A stretch of DNA of 64,000 bases, taken from the NCBI RefSeq assembly GCF_004348325.1, contig NZ_SMKF01000007.1, positions 1 through 64,000 of the forward strand, written 5' to 3'. Below, in pieces: positions 44,732-54,320 of the stretch. Each line of letters starts with the position of its first letter. Position 1 is the first letter of the stretch. The position numbers were made by a program, and so were the translations under genes. The stretch is from Micromonospora sp. KC213. GTDB lineage: Bacteria; Actinomycetota; Actinomycetes; Mycobacteriales; Micromonosporaceae. A model generated the notes under the pieces. The model made no database searches and had not been told where the DNA came from. It worked only from the letters and a program-made list of their open reading frames with translations.

Positions 44732-45918
44732 CGACCGACCTCCGCGGCGAGGTCCGGCTGCTCGGCGACCCGCAGCGTCCGGGCGGTACGCAGCCCGTCG
44801 CGATAGTCGATCTCGTGGATGATCCGGGCAGCCGGCTCGGCCAGGTAGGCACGCTCGACGTCCAGCGTCAGGCTCGCGGCCGGCACGGACTTCTGCGCGA
44901 GCACCTTCCCGGTTTCCAGGTCGTAGCTGATCAGCGTGCCGGATTTGTCGAGGGCGAGCACCGTGCTCCCGTCCGCCGGTGACACCGCCGCCACCAGCTC
45001 ACGTCCTTGCGTCGGGAGGTATCGCAGGGTGGCCTTGGCCGCGTTCACCGACCAGATTCCGGCGCGATCGGCGACCGCCGCCTCGTTGCTCCGTGGCCGG
45101 TACCCGAACGTGTCCGTCGAGACCGGAGTCCGTGGGCTGGGCAGGGTCTTTGCGGTAAGTTTCTCGCCCGCGAGTTTGACGCGCACGAAACCGTCCTCGC
45201 AGGCGATGACCGCGCCGCCGCGCAGCACCGCCCAGCCGCGCGGTGCGGCGCACGGAACCTCCAGGGCGGCCGTCGGTTCGCCCCGCTCGTCCATGGCGAC
45301 GATCCGGTTCGCCGGCCGGCCCGGATCGTCGCCGACGGCGACGAGCAGCCGATCCGCGTACGGCACGGCCAGTGCGGTGGTGCTGCGGGAGTCGATGGTG
45401 GCGAGCGTGGCGACCTTGCCGGCCTCGAGTTTCCGGCGGTCGAGCACCGTGACCTTCCCGTCGGTCGTACCGATGGTGGTGTGGGCCTCGAAGCCGACGA
45501 CCGTCGTGACCGGCGCGTCGAGCGTCAGCGTGCCGACCGAGCGGGCCGCCGCCCGGTAGTAGTGGACGTGGTCGGTGTGATCGACCGTCCAGACTCCGGC
45601 GTCGACGATCTCGAGTCTCCGGTCACCGTCGCCGGCGTAGACGAACCGGCCGTCCTCGGTGATCCGCTCGGCATCGAGCGACAGGCCGACCTCCTTCTCC
45701 GACCCGCCGGCCAGGTCGAGCAGGTGCAGCCGTCGGGCCCCGCGGGTCGCGTACGCGATGGCCGGCTGGGGCTCGGCCACCTCCTCGGCACCGGCGACGT
45801 AGCCGTGTGGTGTCTCCTCGACGTCTGGCGGATCACTCGACGAGCCACACGCGGACAGAGCGAGCGTGACACTCAGGACGGCGGCACCGGCGGCGTGCCT
45901 GGCATCGGTGACGATCAC
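44728..45918 (-). CDS. Second AztD-like metallochaperone lipoprotein
   Basis: 396 residues from a GTG at 45918 whose GTGA overlaps the aztB stop; the longer frame upstream is antisense-like shadow. The lipobox is TLALSACGSS. The propeller carries GVWTVDHTDHVHYYRAAARS, the His-rich loop characteristic of AztD, and GAVIACEDGFVRV. It lies inside the operon between the permease and AztC genes. Having two AztD-type chaperones in one locus is unusual and suggests division of labour or extra storage capacity. Confidence 0.85.
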   Translation of the reverse strand: MIVTDARHAAGAAVLSVTLALSACGSSSDPPDVEETPHGYVAGAEEVAEPQPAIAYATRGARRLHLLDLAGGSEKEVGLSLDAERITEDGRFVYAGDGDRRLEIVDAGVWTVDHTDHVHYYRAAARSVGTLTLDAPVTTVVGFEAHTTIGTTDGKVTVLDRRKLEAGKVATLATIDSRSTTALAVPYADRLLVAVGDDPGRPANRIVAMDERGEPTAALEVPCAAPRGWAVLRGGAVIACEDGFVRVKLAGEKLTAKTLPSPRTPVSTDTFGYRPRSNEAAVADRAGIWSVNAAKATLRYLPTQGRELVAAVSPADGSTVLALDKSGTLISYDLETGKVLAQKSVPAASLTLDVERAYLAEPAARIIHEIDYRDGLRTARTLRVAEQPDLAAEVGR

Positions 45919-46784
45919 AAAGTTCCTTTCAGTGAGGGGTTCGGGGTCGGCGACCAGCGTCGACCCAGCGCGGTCGTGACCCGGCGCGCGCCGAGGATCA
46001 CGAAGAAGATCAGTACGGCGACGGCGGCGATCGTGGCGCCGGCGGCGGTCGCGGCGTACCAGGAGACCCACAGGCCGATCACGGTGGCGGCCGACCCGAT
46101 CACGAAGCTGGTCAGCATCACCGCGGGCAGCCGGCGCGCCACGAGCATGGCCGCCGCCGACGGCGCGATCAGCATGCCGAAGGCGAGCAGGGTGCCCACG
46201 ACACTGAAGGCGACCGCCATCGTGACGGTCAGCAGCGCCAGCATCGCCGCGTTGGCCAGATCCGGTCGCAGGCCGAGTGTCCGCGCCTTGCGCGGGTCGA
46301 AGGCCAGCGCAAGGAACGGTCGGTAGCACACGGCGGTGACCGCCGCGATCACGGCGACGGCGACGGCGAGCATCAGCAGGTCGGGCCGCTGGATCGCCAG
46401 GACGTCGCCGAACAGGAAAGCCGTCAGGTCGGTTGCGAACGACCGCGAGTGCGACACGATGATGACCCCGACCGAGAGCATCCCCACGAACAGCAGCCCG
46501 ATGCTGGTGTCGCGGCCGAACTCCCGGCTGTGCCGTAGTGCGTTGACGCCGGCTGCCATGGCGAAGGCGCTGGCGGCGGCCCCCACGACGAGGTTCCCGC
46601 CGAAGATCGACGCGATCGCCACTCCCGGCAGCATGCCGTGGCTCATCGCCTCGCCGAGGAAGGTCATCCCCCGGGCGATCACCCACACGCCGACCAAGGC
46701 GCACGCCGCGGCCAGCAGCACGCCGCCGACGAGGGCACGGATGACGAAGGACACGGTAAACGGCTCGACCAGGGACGACATCAC
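45915..46784 (-). CDS. aztB: Zinc ABC transporter permease AztB
   Basis: 289 residues, a ZnuB-type permease with about eight membrane spans. LGEAMSHGMLPGVAIASIFG is the conserved early loop and GTLLAFGMLIAPSAAAMLVA the coupling region near residue 205. First gene of the minus-strand operon (aztB, AztD-like, aztC); the TATAGT at 46794-46799 on the minus strand is a good -10 inside the Zur-type box region shared with aztA. Confidence 0.92.
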   Translation of the reverse strand: MMSSLVEPFTVSFVIRALVGGVLLAAACALVGVWVIARGMTFLGEAMSHGMLPGVAIASIFGGNLVVGAAASAFAMAAGVNALRHSREFGRDTSIGLLFVGMLSVGVIIVSHSRSFATDLTAFLFGDVLAIQRPDLLMLAVAVAVIAAVTAVCYRPFLALAFDPRKARTLGLRPDLANAAMLALLTVTMAVAFSVVGTLLAFGMLIAPSAAAMLVARRLPAVMLTSFVIGSAATVIGLWVSWYAATAAGATIAAVAVLIFFVILGARRVTTALGRRWSPTPNPSLKGTL

Positions 46785-46797
46785 CCGGTCGACTATA

Positions 46798-46818
46798 GTT
46801 AAATGATAATCGTTTTTG
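46798..46818. promoter_or_regulatory. Zur-type box between aztA and aztB
   Basis: GTTAAATGATAATCGTTTTTG aligns with the box at 43754 through the shared core TGAyAATCGTTTT. It sits over the divergent promoters, with a minus-strand TATAGT -10 just beside it. Confidence 0.6.
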
Positions 46819-46828
46819 TTAAGGGGAT

Positions 46829-47491
46829 GTGTTGAGCTCTGATGTCCTGACCGCCGAGCATGTGGGCTTCCGCTACGCCGACGTGCCCGTCCTGCACGAC
46901 GTGAACCTGCGCGTCAGGTCCGGGTCCATGCTCGCTCTGACCGGCGCGAACGGCACCGGCAAGAGCACGCTGCTGCACCTGCTCGCGGGCGTCGCACAGC
47001 CCACCGAAGGACGCGTCCACCGCCGGCCCGGCACCCGCCTCGCCCTGCTGCCGCAACGCACCAGCGACATCGACGCCCTGCCGCTGACCGTCGCCGAGTG
47101 CGTACAGATCGGCCGGTTCACGCCGCGTCGACGCCTCAGCCGTGACGACCGCGCCTCCGTGGTGGAGATCATGCAGCGGCTGGACATCGCCCACCTGGCC
47201 CGCCGGCGGCTCCGCGAACTGTCCGGCGGCCAGTGCCAGCGCACCCTCATCGCGCAGGCGCTCGTCCAGGACGCCGACATCTACGTCCTGGACGAGCCGA
47301 CAGCCGCCCTCGACACCCGCAGCCGGCAGCAGGTCCACGACCTGCTCACCGAACGCGTCACCACCGGCGCGGCGGTGGTCCTCGCCAGCCACGACCCCGC
47401 CGAGACCGCGCTCGCCGAACACACCATCCGCCTCGAAGGCGCCAGGCCCAGTTCCGTGGCCACGCTGTCCGGCAACACGGATCAGCGCTGA
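46829..47491 (+). CDS. aztA: Zinc ABC transporter ATPase AztA
   Basis: 220 residues. Walker A LTGANGTGKSTLLHL (near 37-51), signature LRELSGGQCQRTLIAQA, Walker B IYVLDEPTAALDT, H-loop His in LASHDPAETAL. It powers AztB. The start is ambiguous: GTG at 46829, or TTG at 46832 with better spacing from AAGGGG. The ATPase is divergent from the permease operon, though in described azt loci it is co-directional (as I recall). Confidence 0.9.
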   Translation: MLSSDVLTAEHVGFRYADVPVLHDVNLRVRSGSMLALTGANGTGKSTLLHLLAGVAQPTEGRVHRRPGTRLALLPQRTSDIDALPLTVAECVQIGRFTPRRRLSRDDRASVVEIMQRLDIAHLARRRLRELSGGQCQRTLIAQALVQDADIYVLDEPTAALDTRSRQQVHDLLTERVTTGAAVVLASHDPAETALAEHTIRLEGARPSSVATLSGNTDQR

Positions 47492-47721
47492 AGACGCACC
47501 GGTCGCACGAAGCGGAGGAACGCGCAGGAAACGTGCCGTCCGGTCGGTGACGTGGCCGTTGCGACAGATCGCCAGAATGGCACCGGGCCCACACGGGTCC
47601 TGGTCGGAATCATGTGGCGTCAGGAACCACCATGATCACCGATACGACCACACCCGCCCCACCGACCCCAGGGCTTCGACGATGTTCTCGCGTATGCCTG
47701 CCGATATGTTAGGGTCGCGAA
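47492..47721. other. No gene seen between aztA and the isochorismatase-fold gene
   Basis: 230 bases without a credible frame or a hairpin I can defend. Confidence 0.4.
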
Positions 47722-48258
47722 GTGTCTTCGCCCCTTACCAATCCTCTGGTCGCCGAGCGCACCGCCCTGATCGTCGTGGACCTCATGCCGCGTATCGTCG
47801 AGCAGGATCTGGGGCCTCACAAGGGCGTCGACGTGGTAGCCCGGGCGAGCCGTCTGGTGAATGCGTTCCGCCAGGCGAGCGCCTCCGTGGTGCTGGTCCG
47901 GGTGGATCGGCCGAACGTCGCCGAGCAGCCGCCCGGCAGCGGCTTTGTCGTTGAGATGGAACCGCAGCCCGGCGACATCGCCGTCGTCAAGCACACCGTC
48001 GGCGCGTTCTATGGCACGGGCCTGGCCGAGCAGTTGCGGGAACGCGGCGTGGACACTGTGGTCATGGCCGGTATCGCGACGACGATGGGCGTCGAGTCGA
48101 CCGCCCGCGCAGCGTCCGACCACGAGTTCGCGGTCATCTTTGCCGCCGACGCGATGAGCGGCATGACGGCGCACGAGCATGACCACGCGCTGAGGGTGGT
48201 CCTGCCGCGATTTGGCGAGGTCATCACCACCGACGAGGTTCTCGACAGGCTCAGCTGA
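47722..48258 (+). CDS. Isochorismatase-fold hydrolase lacking the catalytic Cys
   Basis: 178 residues from a GTG. The Asp is in ALIVVDLMPRIV and the Lys in AVVKHTVGAFYGTGLAEQLR. The position that holds Cys in nicotinamidase-type members reads AGIATTMGVESTARAASDHE, so it is Gly. The ...GVESTAR... form is common in one subgroup of isochorismatase-like proteins, so it is probably active on other chemistry rather than dead. Substrate unknown. Monocistronic, cytoplasmic. Confidence 0.85.
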   Translation: MSSPLTNPLVAERTALIVVDLMPRIVEQDLGPHKGVDVVARASRLVNAFRQASASVVLVRVDRPNVAEQPPGSGFVVEMEPQPGDIAVVKHTVGAFYGTGLAEQLRERGVDTVVMAGIATTMGVESTARAASDHEFAVIFAADAMSGMTAHEHDHALRVVLPRFGEVITTDEVLDRLS

Positions 48259-48708
48259 CATCTGACGTACTGCCCAATTGCTCTGCCGGGCTGCCAGAAG
48301 CCCACCGGCACGCTCGGGGCAGCAACGCCCTGGCTGGCGCAGCCGACAATGACGGGATCAGCGATGATGACAGCCCTGGCATGGCTCATTGCAGACAGAT
48401 CAACAGGCCTCACAACCTCGATGATCTTCCGTGACGGTCGAGCCCGCCCTGCTGACCACACCACGGCGATTCTCCACTAACCACCCCAACCAGACGTCCA
48501 CTTCCGACTTCGCCCGGGACCTGCCCCATCCCTGAGCCACATCTGCCAAACGCCCAGGCCAGAAGAGCGTCAATCGACTACGCGGTCACTCTGGGCTCGC
48601 GGTGACCCATCCGGCAGGAGCGGTGCAGGCTCGAAAACTCGTTGCGCTCTTGATCGCAGCTCTGTTGGAGTGCCGGGACGCTTCCAACGTCGGATGGAGC
48701 AACACATG
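48259..48708. other. No gene seen
   Basis: Short frames only; sequence near 48600-48700 may be transposase-derived but I could not place it. Confidence 0.3.
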
Positions 48709-48905
48709 TCAGTCGGGTGTGTTGAAGATGCGCCGTTGTTGGCGGGTGGCGGGTCCGCCTCGGGTGAGACGGCCGAGCATGCCGGCGATGGCGGCCCAGC
48801 GGATCATGGCTTCCGAGGTGGCGGGGCGGGTTTCGTAATCGCGGGCCAGCCGGCGGAGGTGGTGAGCCAGGCCAGGGTTCGCTCCACCACCCAGCGGCGG
48901 CGTGC
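48709..48905 (-). pseudogene. IS5-family (IS427-type) transposase C-terminal fragment
   Basis: Minus-strand text GLAHHLRRLARDYETRPATS then EAMIRWAAIAGMLGRLTRGG is the end of IS5-type transposases (normally RWVVERTLAWL..RRLARDYE), finishing with a TGA at 48709-48711. The N-terminal two thirds are gone. Confidence 0.7.
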
Positions 48906-49138
48906 ACGACGAACCCTTGCTGGTCGGCGGGTTGGCGGACGATCTCTTAACCCCGCTCTCGGCGATATCTCTTGACACCAGCGCCCGGTGCTGCGGCTGG
49001 TGCCCTAGGCGCGTTGCTAACGATCTTGCGACCAGTCGCCAAAAAGTTGATCTAGCTAGTGGTCGAGGTGCTGGCCTGCCCGACTGGCAGCGTATGGTCA
49101 ACGCCAAGTAGTTGATTTAGGTGGGGGGGCGCGGAAAT

Positions 49139-49228
49139 ACGAAGACTTTCACCGTCGCCCAGATCGCCGCCGCTCTCGGGGTAACCCACGGCACCATCTA
49201 CAGCCACCTCGACCGCGCCGCCGCCTAA
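49139..49228 (+). pseudogene. Resolvase C-terminal helix-turn-helix scrap
   Basis: KTFTVAQIAAALGVTHGTIY, SHLDRAAA, stop: the DNA-binding tail of a serine recombinase. The catalytic domain is missing, so it is a relic. Confidence 0.5.
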
Positions 49229-49262
49229 CCCACACGAATCCCGAAGGGCACCGAAGACCAAG

Positions 49263-50117
49263 ATGTCGACCACCGCTGACTCGACCACGACCGACCCGAC
49301 CGCGACGAACCCGGCGCCGGCTGATCCGGTGGCTGCGCTGCGGGATCCGGCCCGGGTGGCGGCCGTGCGCCGCTACGAGATCCTCGACGCCCCGACCGAC
49401 GGGGCGTTCGACGAGTTCGCCGCCGCCGCGGCCGCGGTGTGCGGCACCCCGATCGCCACGGTCAGCATCGTCGACACCGACCGGGTGTGGTTCGCCGCCA
49501 CGCACGGACTGGACGGGGTGACGCAGGTCGGCACCGAGCCGGGCCTGTGCGCCTCGGCGTTCTGCGCCGAGGGCCCCTACGTAATCAACGACGCCGCCGT
49601 CGACCCGCGCACCCTGGAGCACCCCCTGGTGCGCGGCGAGCTGGGGCTGCGGTTCTACGCCGCCGCACCGATCATCACCGCCGACGGCCACCACCTGGGG
49701 ACGGTCACCGCGATCGACTCCGCCCCACGGCAGCTCACCGACGCCCAGACCGCCGTGCTGGGTCACCTCGCCGCGCTGGTCGCTCGGCAGCTGGAACTAC
49801 GGCTGGCCGCGTTGACCGCGGTGCGCGCCGAACGGCACCTGCGCGCCGAGGCCGAGCAACGCGCCGCCGCCGCGGCCGAGCTCGCCGCCCGGATGCGCGC
49901 CGCGACCGCCGCGCACGCCACCGCCGCGCATCCCGAGCACTGCCAACTCGGCGGCACCTCCGGATGCACCGCCCCGGCCGAGTTGAAGATCGCCGACGCG
50001 TGGGGCGACTCCGCCTGGGGCTGCACCGCCCACGTCGAGGAAGCCATCGTCAACGTCCGGTCGGTGTTCATCGCCAATGAGGAACTCGGCGGCCTGGCCG
50101 CCTACCTCAACCGCTGA
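49263..50117 (+). CDS. GAF-domain protein with a C-terminal Cys-rich motif
   Basis: 284 residues. A Thr/Ala/Pro-rich leader (1-25) precedes ALRDPARVAAVRRYEILDAP and a GAF domain (about 40-180: PIATVSIVDTDRVWFAATHG, GLCASAFCAEGPYVINDAAV, RFYAAAPIITADGHHLGTVT). A helical linker (about 185-225) rich in Ala/Glu/Arg follows, then HCQLGGTSGCTAPAELKIAD and WGCTAHVEEA, where His/Cys spacing suggests a small metal site. GAF domains sense ligands or redox state; no output domain is fused. It stands alone between IS remnants. Confidence 0.8.
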   Translation: MSTTADSTTTDPTATNPAPADPVAALRDPARVAAVRRYEILDAPTDGAFDEFAAAAAAVCGTPIATVSIVDTDRVWFAATHGLDGVTQVGTEPGLCASAFCAEGPYVINDAAVDPRTLEHPLVRGELGLRFYAAAPIITADGHHLGTVTAIDSAPRQLTDAQTAVLGHLAALVARQLELRLAALTAVRAERHLRAEAEQRAAAAAELAARMRAATAAHATAAHPEHCQLGGTSGCTAPAELKIADAWGDSAWGCTAHVEEAIVNVRSVFIANEELGGLAAYLNR

Positions 50118-50139
50118 ACCATATGCCCGGCTGGGACGA

Positions 50140-50968
50140 ACGGCGACGCCGACGGCCAGCGGTCCGATGACGTGCTCGACCCGGATGCGTTGCGACGAGT
50201 GCCGTTTTCGAGCCGCGTCGTGTGCGGCGGTGACGCTTGGCGGCAGTGACTTCTGGTGTTTGCGTGGTGTGGGCTTTGGGGTGATCACCGTTCCGGCGGT
50301 GTCGGCACCGAGTCCTTGGTAGCCGGCGTCGGCGAGGACCTGGACCCCGATCGGCGTGTGGAGAAGCAGGTCGACGAGGCCTGCGGTCCGTGCCTGGGTG
50401 AGGTCGTGCATCGAGCCCGGCCGGGTCTCGCCGCAGAACAGCAGCCGACCAGCCGGATCGCAGATCACCAGGGCCTTCACGGACCCGTACCTCGGTGGCG
50501 TCCATCAACGCCCGCGGGTGGTGGCCCAGGTACCCGACCACGTCCGCGAGGGTGCGCAGCCGCACGCCGTCGGGCACCTGGCAGCCACGCTCGGCCAGCA
50601 GCGGCCGTACCTCGGCGACACTGCGGGTGATCGTCGAACGGTGAACTCCGAACCAGGCGGCCACCGCGTCATGGGTCAACCCGTGCCGTAGATGCACCAG
50701 CGTGGCCACCAGGCGATCCCTGAACACGAGCCGGTGTTTCGCCCCAGCGCCAATCCCACGCCGAGATACAACGCCCCGTGACCCCGCGGTGCTCACCCAC
50801 CAGCGACAGCTCCACCAGCGACCGGACCGGCCCGTCGGCGCACAACACCGCGTCCGTCAGGTCAAACAACGCGTCAGCCCGGGCAGTCAAGCAGTCGTAG
50901 AACTCTCGCCGGAACCCGTTCAGGTCCCTGACGGCATCAGCCGGACCACAGTCATACACACTGGTCAC
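50140..50968 (-). pseudogene. IS5-family transposase, frameshifted
   Basis: Three frames hold successive parts. Start: NGFRREFYDCLTARADALFD near 50968. HTH: RLVATLVHLRHGLTHDAVAA. DDE core: GVQVLADAGYQGLGADTAGT. End: RIRVEHVIG, after which the homology stops near 50140. Frame changes and the lost C-terminus mean it is inactive. Confidence 0.75.
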
Positions 50969-51336
50969 CAGAACAGCCCTTGGTTATCGACGTTCTTCCC
51001 TAGACAAGAAGATCATCGACCAAGGGCTGTTTCCGTGATCGGTCGGGGCCCCCGCAGGACCTCAGGGGGTTAAAGATCAAGTTAGGTGGCCACACGTACG
51101 AGGCGGCGTGAATGCGGTGGTGGTCCTCGACCGCGTAACGGTGACCCCTGACCGGCCAGCTCCTCGGGCTGTTACTGGCATCGAAGCTATTGTTATGACC
51201 CTGCTCGCACCCATGCCGGAGCCTGAGCCGCGATTGCGTCCCCTAGCTCCGCCAGCAGTACCCCTCCGGGAACGCCCGCCGCACCTGCCCGGGTGGCAGG
51301 CCGTGCGCGGCACGGCCCGCCACCTCTGAGGGTCGG
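50969..51336. other. No gene seen
   Basis: Spacer after the IS5 remnant and downstream of the secreted-protein gene; small frames only. Confidence 0.4.
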
Positions 51337-53112
51337 TTATTCGGACGTGAGCCGGTACGCCCGGATCACGGTCTGCTCGACGGTGTTGCCCGCGTTGTCG
51401 GTCGCGGCCGCGCGCAGGGACACGTACCCGATCGATTGCGGGTGGTGCAGAGTGACCAGGCCGCTGTCGCCGATCTGGGTGACTTCCGTCTGGCTCCAGG
51501 TCTTTCCGTCGTCGTAGGAGACATCCACAGCGAGGGAGCGCACCGGGCCGCCAGCTGTGCCCGGCTGCCGGTGCACCTGGACCGGGAACCGGACGGTCGC
51601 CCCGGCCGGTGCCGTCTGGCGATCGTCCAGCGCCGGGGTGAACCGCACCACCGAGGCCGGCAGGCGGGTGGTCCGGCCGGGACTTCCGCCGGAGCGGAAG
51701 GTCCACTCGACGATGGTACGCATCGCCAGGTCGGCCGGTTTGCCGCGTTGTGCGTCGATCCGCAGCCGGTAGCCGGACTTCGCCGCGGGAACAGCGAACT
51801 TGCCGGTCAGTCTCGGCAGCTCGGCGACCAGCTCTCCGTCCCGGTAGAGCGAGGTGGTGCCGGTGGACACGCCCGGCCAGCTGTACCGGTCGACCGTGTC
51901 CGAGTACAGCGGCAGATTGACGTTGATCGTGTCGTCCGTCCGGGCCACCTCCTCCGGCTTGCGGTCCGGGGTGCGGATGCCGGAGAAGGCCGGGCCGAGG
52001 ATCCCCCGGTTCCAGGTCTCCCGGTAGGTGCGTCCCGGCCGGTAGTGGCCGGCACCCCAGAGCTGGTTGGTCAGGCCGCCCGCGTCGGCGTGCACCTCGC
52101 CGAAGTTGTTCTCCCAGACCACTCCCGGCTCGGCGTTGTAGTACTCGGTCCGGGTGGTGGGCAGCGCGAAATCGACGTCCTCGACGAAGCCGCCGCTGGG
52201 CACCGCGTCGTTGCGGGCGAACGCGGCGAGCCTGCCGGTGGCACCCGGGGTGCCGACGGCGTACTGTGCCCGCACGGTGGCCAGCTCGGCCGGCCGGACC
52301 CGCCGGCTGAAGCCGGTGGGCATCAGGCCGCTCTCGAACCAGGCCAGGCGATAGGCGTACGGGCTGTCAGCCGGGCCGCCGGACCATTGACTGCCGATCC
52401 TGGTCGTCATGCCGTCGAGAGTGCCGGCCGGTCCGAGCTGTGCGCTGTACTGACGCTCGAACGAATCGCTCCAGGAGAGCAGGGAGATGCCCAACCCGTC
52501 GTCGGTGGGAATGTTCACCACCAGCTCGGCGAGGAACGACGTGGCCGACGGATTCGGCACGGTCACCGTGATTGGTTGGCCCAGCCGGGCGTCCAGATCG
52601 ACGGTACGATCCCCGGTCAGCTCCAGCCGCGGCCACACCAGATCGGTCACCTCGCCCTCGGGACCGTAGATCTTGGTGCTGACCATGTACTCGCCGCGGG
52701 GCAGCCGGAGCTTGCCGTCCGCCGGCACGTCGACCCACGCGCTCTCCCCGTCGGTCTTGACGATGAAGGGCTGATGGTCGGTGCTGGGGGCGCCGTCGCG
52801 TCCGGTGTGCAGGAGGGTGAGGTCGAACAGCTCCTCCTCGTCGCCGGTCGCGGCCAACGACCGGGGCTCGCCCAGCGGGGGCATGCCGACCAGCTTGCCG
52901 CCCGGCACTCCGTTCCTCAGCAGGGACGCGGCGTTGCCGGACACCATCCGCATCTGGCCGGCGGCCCGGACGGCCCCGAAGACGGTCCGCTCCGGCGCGA
53001 CGCCCTGACCCCCGGACCTGTCGGACGGCTCGGCGGCGGTCGCGGCCGGTGCCGTGAGCAGCACCGATCCGGCGAGCATCGCCGCGATGACCGGCCGCAA
53101 ACATGCTCTCAT
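51337..53112 (-). CDS. Large secreted beta-rich protein of unknown function
   Basis: 591 residues from the ATG at 53112, with an AGGAAGGGG site upstream. Signal peptide: PVIAAMLAGSVLLTAPAATA (cut near 28). The mature part is rich in beta-strands with no catalytic motif I recognise. The last ~100 residues (FPVQVHRQPGTAGGPVRSLA, VDVSYDDGKTWSQTEV, VSLRAAATDNAGNTVEQTVI) form an Ig-like module often found after subtilase domains in actinomycetes, and a GEYMVSTKIYGPEGEVTDL-type carboxypeptidase-regulatory-like fold lies near 140. No Ser-protease domain is present. Third gene of the sigma-factor operon. Confidence 0.8.
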   Translation of the reverse strand: MRACLRPVIAAMLAGSVLLTAPAATAAEPSDRSGGQGVAPERTVFGAVRAAGQMRMVSGNAASLLRNGVPGGKLVGMPPLGEPRSLAATGDEEELFDLTLLHTGRDGAPSTDHQPFIVKTDGESAWVDVPADGKLRLPRGEYMVSTKIYGPEGEVTDLVWPRLELTGDRTVDLDARLGQPITVTVPNPSATSFLAELVVNIPTDDGLGISLLSWSDSFERQYSAQLGPAGTLDGMTTRIGSQWSGGPADSPYAYRLAWFESGLMPTGFSRRVRPAELATVRAQYAVGTPGATGRLAAFARNDAVPSGGFVEDVDFALPTTRTEYYNAEPGVVWENNFGEVHADAGGLTNQLWGAGHYRPGRTYRETWNRGILGPAFSGIRTPDRKPEEVARTDDTINVNLPLYSDTVDRYSWPGVSTGTTSLYRDGELVAELPRLTGKFAVPAAKSGYRLRIDAQRGKPADLAMRTIVEWTFRSGGSPGRTTRLPASVVRFTPALDDRQTAPAGATVRFPVQVHRQPGTAGGPVRSLAVDVSYDDGKTWSQTEVTQIGDSGLVTLHHPQSIGYVSLRAAATDNAGNTVEQTVIRAYRLTSE

Positions 53113-54320
53113 CGATTGCCCCTTCCTGGAGCGCAGAACCAACTTGCCGGGACGTCGGCGCTGCCTCCGCCTGCCCGGGTGCCGTCGTCGCTGAGGGTGG
53201 TGGCATGGGCCGTGTCCTCCGCGGCGAGACCCGGCAGGGCCCGCAGCGTGCCGTCCACCTCGCGGATCGATGCCGTGTTGTCGGGGTGATCGACCACGAC
53301 CTGCCCGCTGATGTTGATCGCCTGGACCCGGCCGTCGTCCACCGTGGCGGCGCGGCCGTTCCGCAGGTCCCACACCACCGCCACGTTCCAGTCGATGGAT
53401 TGCGGAGCGCTCGCGGTTGGGTCGCCGGTGGGCGGTTTGCCGTCTCGCTTGAGCAGGCCGTAGGCCCAGTCGCCACGGACGCCGTAGGCGGAGCCGCCGA
53501 CGGTGCCGGCCGGGCTGCTGAGCCTGCCGCCCAGCCCTTGCGCGTCCCACCAGTACGCGGCGCTGCCGTCGTACAGGCCGCCGACCACCATCCCGCTGTC
53601 CGAGATGCCGAAGGCCATCGCCCCGCCCGGCGCCTCCAGCACCTTGGCTTGGGCGGTGGCGGTGGGCGCCTGCCACACCACGGCGGCAGCCCGGTCCCCC
53701 GCGAACAGCACCCCGGCCACCTGGCCCCTGGCGTTGATCGCAGACGCCTCGGCGCCCGTGTAGCCGTTCGGGACCGGCAGTTCGACGACCTTGCCGTCGA
53801 CGTACGCCCAGGCATAGTGCCGCCGGTCGGCGGTCTGGCCCTCGCCGACCACCACCCCGCTGTCGTTCACGCCCTCGGCCTCGCCATTTCCGTCGATCGG
53901 AATCGAGACGGTCCGCGCGCCGGCCCAGAGGACCGGCGTACCCGGGTTGTCCTTTCCGGTGACCACCCCGGCGAGATACTGCCCGTTCGGCGAGCCGGCA
54001 GTGACCTCACCGGCGGTCGACCCCTTGGGCAGGGTCAGCCGCTGCACGGCGCAGGCCACCGGCGCGGCCGTCACCGACGCACCGGCCTGCTGCGGCAGCC
54101 CGGGATCCGGACCGCCCGGGTGCCCGGGCAGGCCGGCCAGCCCAGCGGCCGCGCCGAGCCCCAGCGTGGCCACCCCGGCGACGCTTGCCGTCAGCCACTG
54201 CCGGCGTCGGCGCCGGATCCGCGCACCCTCGCGGACCAGATCGGTCGCGCTCATCCGGGACGCCGGCATGTCCACTGAGGACAACAACTGCCGCATCCTG
54301 GTCTCACTGTCTGGCGTCAT
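53109..54320 (-). CDS. Membrane-anchored HAF-repeat protein in the anti-sigma position
   Basis: 403 residues. The ATG at 54320 overlaps the sigma stop (ATGA). Residues 1-58 are cytoplasmic and basic (DLVREGARIRRRRRQWL), then one membrane span (ASVAGVATLGLGAAAGLAGL). The outer part is a propeller with repeats such as AFGISDSGMVVGGLYDGSAA and AINARGQVAGVLFAGDRAAA, typical of HAF repeats. A short inside domain, one span and an outside sensor directly after an ECF sigma gene is anti-sigma architecture, though I see no zinc HxxxCxxC motif. Inference only. The stop overlaps the next start. Confidence 0.8.
   Translation of the reverse strand: MTPDSETRMRQLLSSVDMPASRMSATDLVREGARIRRRRRQWLTASVAGVATLGLGAAAGLAGLPGHPGGPDPGLPQQAGASVTAAPVACAVQRLTLPKGSTAGEVTAGSPNGQYLAGVVTGKDNPGTPVLWAGARTVSIPIDGNGEAEGVNDSGVVVGEGQTADRRHYAWAYVDGKVVELPVPNGYTGAEASAINARGQVAGVLFAGDRAAAVVWQAPTATAQAKVLEAPGGAMAFGISDSGMVVGGLYDGSAAYWWDAQGLGGRLSSPAGTVGGSAYGVRGDWAYGLLKRDGKPPTGDPTASAPQSIDWNVAVVWDLRNGRAATVDDGRVQAINISGQVVVDHPDNTASIREVDGTLRALPGLAAEDTAHATTLSDDGTRAGGGSADVPASWFCAPGRGNR

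Noticed and set aside
44728-46704. A 658-residue minus-strand frame covering aztB and the AztD-like gene
   Set aside because: Its first half is a shadow of aztB in another frame; the lipoprotein start with GTGA overlap at 45918 fits better.
47722-48258. Dead isochorismatase because the catalytic Cys is Gly
   Set aside because: The GVESTAR form is widespread in one subgroup, so the change looks like a family trait.
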